Position numbers and translations under genes: made by a program | Origin: Leclercia adecarboxylata | Lineage (GTDB): Bacteria > Pseudomonadota > Gammaproteobacteria > Enterobacterales > Enterobacteriaceae | DNA length: 64,000 nucleotides | Reading direction: 5' to 3' | Assembly (NCBI RefSeq): GCF_006171285.1 | Contig: NZ_CP040889.1 | Location: 4,402,001-4,466,000, forward strand | Notes under the pieces: model-generated | What the model saw: only the letters and a program-made list of their open reading frames with translations | Told to the model about the DNA's origin: nothing | Database searches by the model: none | Part shown: positions 1 to 8,565 of the stretch, one piece after another | How the letters are laid out: each line of letters starts with the position of its first letter | Position numbering within the stretch: the first letter of the stretch is position 1

Positions 1-1
1 T

Positions 2-661
2 TTAATTAAAGCAATTGGTCTTGGGCTGGTGGTTCTGCTGCCGCTGGCGAACCCATTAACCACCGTTGCGCTGTTCCTGGGTCTGGCGGGGGATATGAAC
101 CGTGAACAGCGTAATCATCAGTCGCTCATGGCCTCTGTTTACGTCTTCGCGATCATGATGGTGGCGTACTACGCCGGACAACTGGTGATGAACACCTTTG
201 GGATCTCCATTCCCGGCCTGCGCATCGCCGGTGGCCTGATTGTTGCTTTTATCGGCTTCAGAATGCTGTTCCCGGCCCCGAAAGCGACGCATGCCAGCGA
301 CGCGCAGGACACGCTTGAGGAGATGCAGGATAAAGAAGCACCGAACATCGCCTTCGTGCCGCTGGCCATGCCAAGCACTGCGGGTCCGGGTACGATTGCG
401 ATGATTATCAGTTCCGCCTCGACGGTGCGCAGCGGCTCTGACTTCCCGGACTGGGTAATTATGATTGCACCGCCGCTGATATTCGCCCTTATCGGCGTGA
501 TCCTGTGGGGTTGTCTGCGTAGCTCGGGCGCGATTATGCGCTGGGTGGGCAAAGACGGTATCGAGGCGATCTCCCGTCTGATGGGCTTCCTGCTGGTCTG
601 CATGGGCGTGCAGTTTATTATCAACGGCGTGCTGGAAATTATTCAGACCTATCCGTCATAG
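2..661 (+). CDS. marC: MarC family inner-membrane protein, 5' end cut by window edge
   Basis: Member of the MarC/UPF0056 family of integral inner-membrane proteins, about 221 residues with six predicted membrane segments; the function is not firmly established. The reading frame is open from base 2 and reads [14 protein letters not shown] before the first in-window GTG at base 29, which matches the N-terminal region of E. coli MarC as remembered. Only about three or four residues are therefore missing, and the GTG at 29 is not the start. Hydrophobic stretches alternate with a charged loop around residues 85-110, as expected for the family. It converges on sotB, the same arrangement as in E. 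coli, where marRAB lies on the other side of marC. Identification is strong. Confidence 0.93.
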   Translation, partial: LIKAIGLGLVVLLPLANPLTTVALFLGLAGDMNREQRNHQSLMASVYVFAIMMVAYYAGQLVMNTFGISIPGLRIAGGLIVAFIGFRMLFPAPKATHASDAQDTLEEMQDKEAPNIAFVPLAMPSTAGPGTIAMIISSASTVRSGSDFPDWVIMIAPPLIFALIGVILWGCLRSSGAIMRWVGKDGIEAISRLMGFLLVCMGVQFIINGVLEIIQTYPS

Positions 662-666
662 CCAAA

Positions 667-689
667 CCGGGCGGCGTCCTGCCGCCCGG
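667..689. terminator. Hairpin between convergent marC and sotB
   Basis: Nine-base perfect stem CCGGGCGGC / GCCGCCCGG with a 5-base loop, followed by ACTTTTCTC on the plus strand. It sits in the 36-bp gap between two convergent stops, so it probably ends transcription of marC and perhaps of sotB. The T-tract is interrupted, so strength is uncertain. Confidence 0.7.
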
Positions 690-697
690 ACTTTTCT

Positions 698-1894
698 CTA
701 ACCGTGATGCGGCTGCTCTTCCAGCGTGACCGGCCATTTGCGGAAGATCAGCACCGACCAGATTAACGCCGCCAGCGCCGGTATCGCCCCCAGATAGCCA
801 ATCGACGCCATCGAAATATGCAGGCTGATCTGATTCCCCACCAGCGCACCCGCGCCAATCCCCAGATTGAAAATCCCGGAGAAAAGCGCCATCGCCACGT
901 CGGTGGCATCTGGCGCCAGGGCCAGCACCTTAACCTGCATCCCGAGACCGATGATCATGATCGCCACGCCCCAGACAACGCTCAGCAGCGCCAGGTTCAT
1001 TTCGCTGCCCGACGCGGGCAGCAGAAGCAGCAGACACGCCAGCAGCAGGCCAATGGCGCTGCTCACCAGCAGGGAGGCGTGACGGTTGCCGAGCTTACCG
1101 AACAGCACGCTGCCGATAATGCCTGCGCCACCCAGCAGTAACAGCAGGATAGTGGCGAAACGGGCGCTAAACCCGGCAACCGTCTGCACAAACGGCTCGA
1201 TATAGCTGTAGGCGGTGTAGTGCGCCGTCACAACCACCACCGTCAGCAGATAGAGGCTCATCAGCGCCGGACGACGCACCAGCAGCGGCAGGCTTTTCAG
1301 CGATCCGGAGTGTTCGCTCGGCAGTTTCGGCAACAGTTTAATCAGGCACAGCAGGGTGAACAGCGCCCCAAGGCCGATAACGAAAAAGGTGGTGCGCCAG
1401 CCGAACATCTGCCCGACGATGCGCCCGAGCGGCAGGCCGAGCACCATCGCCAGGGCGGTGCCGGTCGCCAGCAGGCTCAGCGCCTGGGCGCGCTTCCCGG
1501 CCGGAGCCAGACGAATGGCCAGCGAGGCGGTAATTGACCAGAAAATCGCGTGGGCAAAGGCAATGCCGATCCGGCTAATCACCAGCACGCTAAAGTTCCA
1601 GGCCAGGAACGACAGAACATGGCTGGCGATAAACAGCACGAACAGCCCGATCAGCAGCTTGCGGCGTTCGATCTGGCTGGTGAGCAGCATAAAGGGCAAC
1701 GACATCAGCGCCACGACCCATGCGTAGATGGTGAGCATGATCCCCACCTGGGCGGTCTCCATGCCGAAGCTGTTGGCGATATCCGAGAGCAGGCCGACGG
1801 GAACAAATTCCGTGGTGTTGAAGATAAACGCGGCAACGGCGAGCGTCACCACCCGTAGCCATGCGACCCGGCGGGAAACTGTGTTGGTTGTCAT
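698..1894 (-). CDS. sotB: Sugar efflux transporter, MFS
   Basis: Major facilitator superfamily exporter of about 398 residues with around 12 hydrophobic segments, matching SotB/YdeA, which in E. coli exports arabinose and IPTG-like sugars. The N-terminus ([15 protein letters not shown]) followed by a helix with [14 protein letters not shown] is typical of this DHA1 subfamily, as is the [15 protein letters not shown] stretch of helix 5. Location next to marC in convergent orientation agrees with the E. coli gene order. It acts in the inner membrane as a proton-driven exporter. Its upstream region (1895-2069) shows no operator that I recognise. The assignment rests on sequence character plus synteny. 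Confidence 0.92.
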   Translation of the reverse strand: MTTNTVSRRVAWLRVVTLAVAAFIFNTTEFVPVGLLSDIANSFGMETAQVGIMLTIYAWVVALMSLPFMLLTSQIERRKLLIGLFVLFIASHVLSFLAWNFSVLVISRIGIAFAHAIFWSITASLAIRLAPAGKRAQALSLLATGTALAMVLGLPLGRIVGQMFGWRTTFFVIGLGALFTLLCLIKLLPKLPSEHSGSLKSLPLLVRRPALMSLYLLTVVVVTAHYTAYSYIEPFVQTVAGFSARFATILLLLLGGAGIIGSVLFGKLGNRHASLLVSSAIGLLLACLLLLLPASGSEMNLALLSVVWGVAIMIIGLGMQVKVLALAPDATDVAMALFSGIFNLGIGAGALVGNQISLHISMASIGYLGAIPALAALIWSVLIFRKWPVTLEEQPHHG

Positions 1895-2069
1895 AGGGAT
1901 GTCCGGGATTGATTACGTAAATGAGGTGTGACGATCTTAAAACCTTCCCTGGTGGAAATACAATCATTTTGTGATGCAGATCTCACTGTGATGGCGCAGT
2001 AATCGCTGGTGAAATCGGTTCTTTTCCATGAATATAGGATGCAACATAACGTTAACAACAGGTAAAGCG

Positions 2070-2858
2070 ATGCAGGATATCGAGTTTTTTCTGGTCGATG
2101 CGTTCAGCGATGGCGCATTTGGCGGTAACCCGGCGGCGGTGTGTCCGTTGCCGGAGTGGTTGCCGGACGAAACGCTGCTGAAGATGACGCAAGAGCATAA
2201 CCAGTCGGAGACCGCTTTTTTCGTGCGCCATAAAGGCGGCATCGAACTGCGCTGGTTTACCACCCACGGCGAGGTCAATCTCTGCGGTCACGCGACCCTG
2301 GCCACCGCCTGGGTGCTGTTCAACGAGATGGACTATCCCGATACCCGGATCCATTTTGATACGGCGTCCGGCAGGCTGACTGTCAGCCGCGACGGCGACT
2401 GGTTAACGCTCGATTTCCCGGCCTGTCCGACGCAAGTACAGACTCCGCCGCCAGAGATGCTCCGCGCGCTGGGGATAAGCCATTACGTCGAGGCCCGCAA
2501 GGGGCGCGCCTGGGTGCTGGTGCTGGAAAACCGCGAGCAGGTAGAGGCGGTAGCGCCGAATATCCACGCCATGACGCCGGGCGAGCATAAAGTGTCGATC
2601 ACCGCCCGGGGCGAGGGCGAGTACGATTTTGTCAGCCGCTTTTTCTCGCCGGGCGTGGCGCTGTGGGAAGATCCGGTCACCGGCTCGGCGCACACCATGC
2701 TGATCCCGTACTGGAGCGAAAAGCTCAACAAAACATCGCTCTTTGCCCGGCAGGTCTCTGCCCGGGGCGGCGACGTGCGTTGTGAACTGAAGGGCGACCG
2801 GGTGCTGATGAGCGGCAAGGCATCGCTGTATATGAAAGGTCATCTGTTTTTGCGCTAA
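2070..2858 (+). CDS. PhzF-family isomerase/epimerase (copy 1)
   Basis: PhzF/YddE-fold protein of 262 residues. The start is placed at ATG 2070 (MQDIEFFLVDAFSD), preceded by AGG at a suitable distance, because it aligns exactly with the start of the adjacent paralogue; an in-frame upstream ATG at 2028 would add 14 unconserved residues. Family landmarks are GGNPAAVCP near residue 18, the catalytic-type glutamate in NQSETAFF (Glu47), LCGHATLA near residue 71 and DPVTGSAH in the second half. PhzF proteins are dimeric diaminopimelate-epimerase-fold enzymes; PhzF itself isomerises a dihydroxyanthranilate in phenazine synthesis, but no phenazine genes are present here and most enterobacterial homologues have no known substrate. 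It forms a tandem pair with the next gene, 15 bp apart. Confidence 0.88.
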   Translation: MQDIEFFLVDAFSDGAFGGNPAAVCPLPEWLPDETLLKMTQEHNQSETAFFVRHKGGIELRWFTTHGEVNLCGHATLATAWVLFNEMDYPDTRIHFDTASGRLTVSRDGDWLTLDFPACPTQVQTPPPEMLRALGISHYVEARKGRAWVLVLENREQVEAVAPNIHAMTPGEHKVSITARGEGEYDFVSRFFSPGVALWEDPVTGSAHTMLIPYWSEKLNKTSLFARQVSARGGDVRCELKGDRVLMSGKASLYMKGHLFLR

Positions 2859-2873
2859 ATAAGGGTTAACCCA

Positions 2874-3668
2874 ATGAAAGAGATCGAATTCTATCTGGTC
2901 GATGCGTTTAGCGACCGCGCGTTTGGTGGGAATCCCGCAGCCGTTTGCCCTCTGGAGGCCTGGCTGCCGGATGACGTTCTGTTGAAGATGGCACAGCAGC
3001 ACAACCAGTCGGAAACCGCGTTTTTTGTGCGCACCGACACCGGCTTTGAACTGCGCTGGTTTACCACGCAGTACGAAATCAACCTCTGCGGTCACGCCAC
3101 GCTTGCCAGCGCGCACGTGATTTTTGAGTATCTCGACTACCCGCAGACCGAGATTGTCTTCTCCACCCGCTTTGTGGGCGACCTGAAGGTCAAGCGCAGC
3201 GGCGACTGGCTGACGCTGGACTTCCCGGCGTGGGGCTGCGAGCCGGTCGCTAACCCGCCGGAACTGCTGTTCAACACCCTGGGTATCCGCGAGGCGAAAG
3301 AGGTGCGGGTAGGGCGCGATTACCTGGTGGTGCTGGAAAACCAGCAGCAGGTCGAGGCCTTAAACCCGGATATCGACGGCATGATGCCGCTGGGCAAGAT
3401 GGTCTGCGTTACCGCGCCGGGGGACGAGTATGATTTTGTCAGCCGCTTCTTCTGTCCGGGCGAAGGGGTGGCGGAAGATCCGGTCACCGGCTCCGCCCAC
3501 AGCATGCTGATCCCATACTGGAGCGAGAAGCTGGGTAAAACCGCCATGCTGGCGCGGCAGGTTTCTCCCCGCGGCGGGGATCTGCGCTGCGAGCTGAAGG
3601 GTGACCGGGTGTTGATCGGCGGCCAGGCGGCGCTCTATCTGAAAGGCACCGTGTTCCTGCGGAGATAA
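2874..3668 (+). CDS. PhzF-family isomerase/epimerase (copy 2)
   Basis: Second PhzF-family protein, 264 residues, strongly similar to its neighbour through its whole length (shared VDAFSD, GGNPAAVCPL, HNQSETAFF with Glu47, LCGHATLAS, EDPVTGSAH and LIPYWSEKL). The pair most likely arose by tandem duplication, and each copy keeps the catalytic glutamate, so both may be active. The start ATG 2874 is preceded by AAGGGTTAACCCA, and the 15-bp gap to the upstream stop implies one transcript. A GCAA-tetraloop terminator follows immediately. The substrate is unknown; differences cluster in the central region (residues about 85-170), which may mean different ligand preference. Confidence 0.88.
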   Translation: MKEIEFYLVDAFSDRAFGGNPAAVCPLEAWLPDDVLLKMAQQHNQSETAFFVRTDTGFELRWFTTQYEINLCGHATLASAHVIFEYLDYPQTEIVFSTRFVGDLKVKRSGDWLTLDFPAWGCEPVANPPELLFNTLGIREAKEVRVGRDYLVVLENQQQVEALNPDIDGMMPLGKMVCVTAPGDEYDFVSRFFCPGEGVAEDPVTGSAHSMLIPYWSEKLGKTAMLARQVSPRGGDLRCELKGDRVLIGGQAALYLKGTVFLRR

Positions 3669-3672
3669 AAGC

Positions 3673-3699
3673 AAAACGGCAACGCAAGTTGCTGTTTTT
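3673..3699 (+). terminator. Rho-independent terminator after the phzF-like pair
   Basis: Stem AAAACGGCAAC / GTTGCTGTTTT (one G-T wobble) closed by a GCAA tetraloop and followed by a run of T. It begins 5 bp after the stop codon of the second PhzF-like gene. Confidence 0.85.
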
Positions 3700-3843
3700 A
3701 GTGTTTGCACCCTCGGACCAAAGGAGAGGGCCGGGGTGAGGGCACCAGGCCGCACAACACCCCTCGGCATCGCCCGGCGGCGCTGCGCTTGCACGGGCCT
3801 AGGATTTTGTAGGCCGGGTAAGGCGCAGCCGCCACCCGGCAAA
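3673..3843. repeat. Composite intergenic repeat, copy A (terminator + hairpin element + REP/BIME)
   Basis: The 170-bp segment contains, in order, the A/T-stemmed terminator, a TGTTTGCACCCTC...GGGGTGAGGGCA element, and a pair of inverted REP-like sequences (GCCCGGCGGCGCTGCGCTT ... GTAGGCCGGGTAAG ... GCCACCCGGCAAA). The same order of elements recurs in inverted orientation at 15751-15927. REP/BIME sequences are common 3'-end elements in enterobacteria. Confidence 0.8.
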
Positions 3844-3856
3844 CAGGCCGCACAAC

Positions 3857-4534
3857 TCACCCCAACGACGCCCCTCCGCACAGCACCAGCTCCTGCCCGG
3901 TGACGGGCGCGGCATCGGCGCTCAGCAGATAACTCACCATCGCCGCCACCTCTTCCGGGGCGATTAATCTCCCCATCGGCGGTACTTTTGGCGGGGACGT
4001 TTGCCGTCCGGGGGCGCTCAGCATCGGGGTCTGGGTCGCACCCGGAGCCACCACGTTGGCGGTGATCCCGCGCGGAGCCAGCTCCGCAGCCCAGCTGCGC
4101 ACCATCCCCACCAGCGCCGCTTTGGTGGCAACATACTGCGAACGACCCGCTGCACCCCGGGAGGTGCGGCTGCCGATGGCCACCAGCCGTCCGCCCGCGC
4201 TCATCCGCGGCGCAAATTGGTTAAACAGGATCTCGGCGGCGTGAATATGCAGCCCCCACAGGCGGCCACTGACCACCGGATCCAGCTCCCCGAGCGGGGC
4301 GGCGGCCATCATTCCGGCGGCGTGAACAATCGCCTGCGGCACCGGAAGCGCATTCAACGCAGTCGCAAGCGTGACAGTGTCACTCAAATCCAAGCTCAGG
4401 CTGGTGAAATTCGGATGCGCATTATCCACTCCGCGGCGGCTTAACCCCGTGACCTGCCAGCCCTCGGCCAGCAGGCGCTTCACGATGGCTTCGCCGATAC
4501 CGGAACTGGCACCCGTGACGATGGCAGTGCGCAT
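3857..4534 (-). CDS. SDR family oxidoreductase
   Basis: Classical short-chain dehydrogenase/reductase of 225 residues. The Rossmann dinucleotide motif TGASSGIGEA is at residues 7-16, an HAAG (NNAG-like) motif near 71, and the active-site YVATK gives Tyr134 and Lys138, with a serine around residue 122. It uses NAD(H) or NADP(H) to interconvert an alcohol and a ketone; the substrate is unknown. It is the last gene of a six-gene minus-strand operon and starts one base after the stop of the YhcH-like gene, so it should be co-expressed. Context suggests oxidation or reduction of a sugar-acid intermediate. It is somewhat shorter than the usual 250 residues but appears complete. Confidence 0.88.
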   Translation of the reverse strand: MRTAIVTGASSGIGEAIVKRLLAEGWQVTGLSRRGVDNAHPNFTSLSLDLSDTVTLATALNALPVPQAIVHAAGMMAAAPLGELDPVVSGRLWGLHIHAAEILFNQFAPRMSAGGRLVAIGSRTSRGAAGRSQYVATKAALVGMVRSWAAELAPRGITANVVAPGATQTPMLSAPGRQTSPPKVPPMGRLIAPEEVAAMVSYLLSADAAPVTGQELVLCGGASLG

Positions 4535-4535
4535 A

Positions 4536-5006
4536 TCACACCTCCAGCAGCGCGCGCGGCACTTTGAATACCGCCTTGCGCACGGTCATCGGGGCATCAG
4601 CCGCACACAGCGCCTGATGCGGCTCGCCGGGCAGAAATACCGCGAAATCCCCGCGCTTCAGGGTAATGCTCACCGGATGTACCGCCCCGGGGGCGATATA
4701 AAGATCCGGCTTGCGCTCTTCGTCGCCCTCCTGCGCCAGGGACTGCATTCCGGCGTTGATGATTTCCACACCCGCCACCACCACCTGAATATCCGCCCAC
4801 TGATGATGATATTCCGTATGGCGCTGCGCCTGCGGCTGGGTCTGCGCCGGGCCGATATGGCAGAACCACGGACAGCCTTCCGGCTGCCAGCGTCCGTCAT
4901 CCCGGGCGGCCAGCGCCGCCAGAGAGCAGTCCGGGCGATCGAGTATCTCACGCAGAGCGGCGGGGAGCCCTGCCAGCGGCAGGGCGTTAAGGTGTCCGAT
5001 AATCAC
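4536..5006 (-). CDS. YhcH/YjgK/YiaL (NanQ/EbgC-type) cupin protein
   Basis: Small cupin-fold protein (156 residues) of the YhcH/YjgK/YiaL family. The characterised member NanQ (YhcH) is reported as an N-acetylneuraminate anomerase, and EbgC modulates Ebg beta-galactosidase. Likely metal ligands are seen in HTEYHHQWADIQVV and in GDFAVFLPGEPHQ. The start is taken as GTG at 5006, with AAAGGAG 8 bases upstream, rather than the ATG at 5027; this makes a GTGA overlap with the stop of the preceding sialidase-like gene, a sign of translational coupling. Pairing with a sialidase-fold protein and a DapA-like aldolase suggests that it mutarotates a sugar acid taken up by this operon. The precise sugar is unknown. 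Confidence 0.85.
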   Translation of the reverse strand: MIIGHLNALPLAGLPAALREILDRPDCSLAALAARDDGRWQPEGCPWFCHIGPAQTQPQAQRHTEYHHQWADIQVVVAGVEIINAGMQSLAQEGDEERKPDLYIAPGAVHPVSITLKRGDFAVFLPGEPHQALCAADAPMTVRKAVFKVPRALLEV

Positions 5007-6172
5007 CGTTGCGACTCCTTTACCCATTCCGGGGAGACGCGCACGTATTTGATCGCCTGACGGAAGTACGTATAGGCGATATGCAGCGACCCGTCGGCAC
5101 CCTGTTTGATGCTGGGATAAGAAAACTCACGGTTGAGTTTCTCCAGCGAGTTGTTGGTCATGCAATAGCCGTCGCCCTCGTCGAGGTTGCGCTGCCAGGC
5201 CCAGCTTTTCCCGCCGTCGGCGGAAATCGCCACGGTCATTGGCGCGCGCGGTGCGCCCCAGAATGCGGCTCGGCCGTTGATGACTTCCGGCTCTTTACGC
5301 CCGTCGCCGTCGTCAATCTCGTCGTACAGCGAGGCGCGACGCTCCAGCGCACCCGCCGCACTCATGTGGTTAAACACCAGCGCCAGCTCACCGCTTGCCA
5401 GCGTCGTGACCTGAATCGACGAGTTGTTGTTCGGCAGCTCAGTCGGCTCCGGCACAGACCAGCTTTCGCCGTTGTCGAGCGACTGGCTGATGTAGATATT
5501 GTCCGCCCAGCGGCTACGGTACAGCGCCACCAGGTGGCCGTTGTTTAGGGCGGTGATGTTCATGTGCACGCAGCCCAGGCTTTCAGGCACCTCGACATCG
5601 CGCCAGCTCCGGCCCTGGTCTTCGGAGATTTTCACCGCGCTGATGTCATCGTTGCCCACCCATTTTTCACCCGGCTGTGTGCGGCAGTAAAAGACCGGCA
5701 GCAGCCAGTTGCCGTTATCCAGCACCACAATCGGCTGGCGGATAAAGGTGCCGGGCTTATCCAGCAGGGTGGCGATCTCGCCCCAGGTCTGGCCCAGATC
5801 GCGTGACTGGCGATAGCGCACGATGGCGGTATCCTGGTTGCCGGAGAGCTGGGCGGTCCACAGCAGCCACAGCACGTTGTCCGGGGCGAGGAACAGCACC
5901 GGGTTCTGCTCCGAGCGGCTGGCGTCGTCGGAGAGTTTCACCGCCTCGCTCCACTGGTTGCTGCCGGGAGCCAGGCGCGACCCCCACACCGAAATATCAG
6001 CGATCCCTTCCTGGGTGCCGCCGAACCAGACGCACATCAGGGTGCCGTCCGGCAGCGGCAGCAGGTTTGCTGCGTGATTCTGCGGGCAGGAAGAGGGCAG
6101 CATCGCCGTTTCCACGCGGCCATCCTCTGGCTGCGGGCGAACAATCCCGTCACGGGTTACGGTTACAGACAT
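5003..6172 (-). CDS. Sialidase-fold (BNR_2 type) protein, predicted cytosolic
   Basis: Six-bladed beta-propeller protein of 389 residues with four Asp-box motifs (SRDLGQTW about 123, SEDQGRSW about 183, SLDNGESW about 231 and SADGGKSW about 327) and a C-terminal SYPSIKQGADGSLHIAYTYF signature typical of the BNR_2 sialidase-like family. No signal peptide or membrane segment is visible, so it should act in the cytosol, unlike secreted bacterial sialidases. The canonical FRIP arginine motif of GH33 is not evident at the N-terminus. The start ATG 6172 has GGAG six bases upstream that overlaps the symporter stop region; the alternative ATG 6184 would add four residues. It may hydrolyse or eliminate a glycoside or sugar acid imported by the neighbouring symporter. 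Family membership is firm, substrate unknown. Confidence 0.82.
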   Translation of the reverse strand: MSVTVTRDGIVRPQPEDGRVETAMLPSSCPQNHAANLLPLPDGTLMCVWFGGTQEGIADISVWGSRLAPGSNQWSEAVKLSDDASRSEQNPVLFLAPDNVLWLLWTAQLSGNQDTAIVRYRQSRDLGQTWGEIATLLDKPGTFIRQPIVVLDNGNWLLPVFYCRTQPGEKWVGNDDISAVKISEDQGRSWRDVEVPESLGCVHMNITALNNGHLVALYRSRWADNIYISQSLDNGESWSVPEPTELPNNNSSIQVTTLASGELALVFNHMSAAGALERRASLYDEIDDGDGRKEPEVINGRAAFWGAPRAPMTVAISADGGKSWAWQRNLDEGDGYCMTNNSLEKLNREFSYPSIKQGADGSLHIAYTYFRQAIKYVRVSPEWVKESQR

Positions 6173-6173
6173 A

Positions 6174-7586
6174 TCAGACTCCATTATGTTGAACAGGGGC
6201 AGGCGCTTTGCGATCCGCTTTATTCGGGATCAGACGGTCGAGGACCATAATCACCGCCGGGGTGATCAGCGCGATATACATATTGTTGATGCCAAACGGG
6301 TCGCCGAGCAGATACCACAGGGAGGTCACGACGCAGGCCCCAATCAGACCAGCGTTCGCCCCGCGGGTGCTCTTAAAGAACGGCGCATAGAAGGCAATCA
6401 CCGCCACCACCGTAATCGACAGACGAATAGCGCGGGTGAAGAAGGACAGCTTCAGCACCTCGGGCACCAGCAGGACGAAAATCAGCGGCAGGAAGCCAAT
6501 CAGCAGCGACATCCAGCGGGTGGCTTTAAACTCCTGCTCCGGGGTTGGGTTGCGGTAAGGCACGTAGAAATCTTTCACCACCAGCGAGGCGATGGCCAGC
6601 GCCACGGTGCTTACGCTGACGAATATTGACGCAACAAGTGACGTTGTCACAAGGCCCGCCACCCAGGGGTTCATGTCCTGCAGGAAGATAGGCATGGCGT
6701 ACAGGCTGTCGATCTCCGGGTGGAGATACTTGGCGGCAACGCCAATCACCGCAATCGCCAGGGCGATCGGCAGACAGAAGAAGAAGGCGACCCAGGTGGC
6801 GCGTTTAGCCGACTTCACGTCTTTGGTGGAGGAGATAGCCTGGATCACAAACTGGGTGCAGAAGATGGAGCCGATGGTGCCGATCAGCCAGGCAAAGATG
6901 GTGCTGGCCCCGATGTTGCCGTCCCAGGTCCAGTAGTATGACGGCATCTGCTCAATCATCGGCGTAAAGCCGCCGGTTTTAGAGAGCGCGAAGCCCATGA
7001 TCACCAGGATACCGAAATACTTCAGGGCGCTGTGCAGCAGCGTCACCCAGGCCACGCCCTTCATGCCGCCAAAGGCGAAGTAGAAGGTACTGACGATAGC
7101 CGTGATAAAGGCGGCAACCGGCAGGTTGACCTTCAGGACGGTGGAGATCGCCGCCGCGCCAGAAACGTAGTTGCCAACGTTCACCAGCAGCAGGGCGTAG
7201 ATCATGATAATCGAGATGATGTTTTTGGTGCTGGTGCCGTACTTCTCGGCAATCGCCCCGGAGATGGTGATTTTGCCGGTGTTATAGATGCGTTTCACCA
7301 GCAGCAGGCCGAACAGCGGGAAGCCGATAGCCGCGCCAATCACCGACCAGGAGGCGGCAAAACCGTCTTCGAACGCCGCCTGGGCGGTGCCGATGGTGGA
7401 TTTAGCACCGATGTATTCAGACATCAGCAGGATCCCGACGATGAACGCCGGCATCGCCCGGGAGCCTTCCATAAAATCGCCGGAGTTTTTACTGCGCAAG
7501 CGGAAGGTCAGCCAGGTGGTAAACAGGATGTAGACAATCACGATGCCTACGATGATCAGGGTATCTTCAGCGGTAAAATTGTTCAT
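6174..7586 (-). CDS. Sodium:solute symporter family transporter
   Basis: Integral membrane protein of 470 residues with about 13 hydrophobic helices, of the SSS family (SGLT/PutP/NanT-like sodium cotransporters). Features include MSEYIGAKSTIGTAQAAFEDG in the unwound first-helix region and STVALAIASLVVKDFY near the end, characteristic of SSS carriers. It would import an organic solute, probably an acid sugar given its neighbours, using the sodium gradient. The ATG is preceded by AGAGAGGCAAAG. The 77-bp gap before it (7587-7663) contains a small GGGCACC/GGGTGCCC hairpin that might adjust expression relative to the aldolase gene. Substrate cannot be read from the sequence. Confidence 0.88.
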   Translation of the reverse strand: MNNFTAEDTLIIVGIVIVYILFTTWLTFRLRSKNSGDFMEGSRAMPAFIVGILLMSEYIGAKSTIGTAQAAFEDGFAASWSVIGAAIGFPLFGLLLVKRIYNTGKITISGAIAEKYGTSTKNIISIIMIYALLLVNVGNYVSGAAAISTVLKVNLPVAAFITAIVSTFYFAFGGMKGVAWVTLLHSALKYFGILVIMGFALSKTGGFTPMIEQMPSYYWTWDGNIGASTIFAWLIGTIGSIFCTQFVIQAISSTKDVKSAKRATWVAFFFCLPIALAIAVIGVAAKYLHPEIDSLYAMPIFLQDMNPWVAGLVTTSLVASIFVSVSTVALAIASLVVKDFYVPYRNPTPEQEFKATRWMSLLIGFLPLIFVLLVPEVLKLSFFTRAIRLSITVVAVIAFYAPFFKSTRGANAGLIGACVVTSLWYLLGDPFGINNMYIALITPAVIMVLDRLIPNKADRKAPAPVQHNGV

Positions 7587-7663
7587 CTTTGCCTCTCTTC
7601 AGGGCGTAGGAAACCTGGGCACCCGTGGTGCCCGGTATTCTTATGGACGAAATCAAACGCCGG

Positions 7664-8548
7664 TTACTGCAGTGACTTCGTCACTATCTGGCGGATCTGT
7701 TCAGTCTGTTGCGCATCGAAAGCCACCGCGTAGCGGCTTTCACCCACCTCTTCGCCCATCACCTGCAGCGCTTTTTTCACCGCCGCCGGGGAGAAGGCCA
7801 CTTTATATAAATTGGTACGCAGTTCAGTAACCCCTTCCTGCGCCTGACGCGAGCCGTCGATATCCCCCGCATGGAAACGCGTCCAGATGGCGTTAATCGC
7901 CTCCGGGGCGACGTTGGCCAGCCCGGAAATACAGGCCGAACAGCCCTCGACAAAGCCCTGATGGATCAGCGAGTCCGGGCCGTTCAGCACGTCGAAACCG
8001 TCGATACCCTCGGCGGCTTTCAGGAACCCGCTCAGGCTCTCGTAGCTGCCCGCGCTGTCCTTAATGCCGATGATATTCGGATGCGAGGCCAGCACCCGGG
8101 CGGTTTGCGGCTCGATGGTGTTGCCGGTACGCGCCGGGATGTTATAGAGGAATACCGGCACGCTCAGGGCATCGGCGATCGCGGTGTAGTGGCTGATGAG
8201 TTCCGCCTGGGTCAGGGGCACAAACCACGGGGTGATCACCGAAACGGCATCCACGCCCAGGGCTTCAACCTGCTTACCGAGTCGGATAGTGGCCCGGGTG
8301 GAGATCTCCCCGATATGTGCCACCACCGGTGCACGCCCGGCGACCTCTTCCACACAGGCGCGGGTGACGGCCACTTTTTCCTCTTCGGTGAGGACGAAAA
8401 ACTCACCGTTGGTGCCGCCGCAGAAGATGCCGTTTCCCGCCGCCAGCTGCCGCTGGATCTGACGTCTCAGCTCCGGCAGATGCAGGGCGCCGTCATCGGT
8501 AAAGGGGGTGACGATCGCCGTCAGCACGCCTTCAATCTTGTTACGCAT
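7664..8548 (-). CDS. DapA/NanA superfamily aldolase or lyase
   Basis: Class I aldolase-fold protein (294 residues) of the dihydrodipicolinate synthase/N-acetylneuraminate lyase superfamily. The Schiff-base lysine is in IIGIKDSAG (Lys163), the catalytic tyrosine in VFLYNIPARTG (Tyr135), and the carboxylate-binding loop reads CGGTNGEF (about 43-50), closer to the YagE/YjhH 2-keto-3-deoxy-acid aldolases than to true DapA (GTTGE). Likely reaction: retro-aldol cleavage of a 2-oxo-3-deoxy sugar acid to pyruvate plus an aldehyde. AAGGAG lies six bases before the ATG. It is 17 bp downstream of the alcohol dehydrogenase gene, which could process the aldehyde product. Confidence in the family is high, in the substrate low. 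Confidence 0.87.
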   Translation of the reverse strand: MRNKIEGVLTAIVTPFTDDGALHLPELRRQIQRQLAAGNGIFCGGTNGEFFVLTEEEKVAVTRACVEEVAGRAPVVAHIGEISTRATIRLGKQVEALGVDAVSVITPWFVPLTQAELISHYTAIADALSVPVFLYNIPARTGNTIEPQTARVLASHPNIIGIKDSAGSYESLSGFLKAAEGIDGFDVLNGPDSLIHQGFVEGCSACISGLANVAPEAINAIWTRFHAGDIDGSRQAQEGVTELRTNLYKVAFSPAAVKKALQVMGEEVGESRYAVAFDAQQTEQIRQIVTKSLQ

Positions 8549-8565
8549 TGTTCACTCCTTCGAGT

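Noticed and set aside
29..661. GTG at 29 as the start of marC
   Set aside because: The frame is open to the window edge and the upstream residues match MarC; the start lies outside the window.
2070..3668. Phenazine biosynthesis cluster
   Set aside because: Only PhzF-fold proteins are present; no phzA, B, C, D, E or G neighbours.
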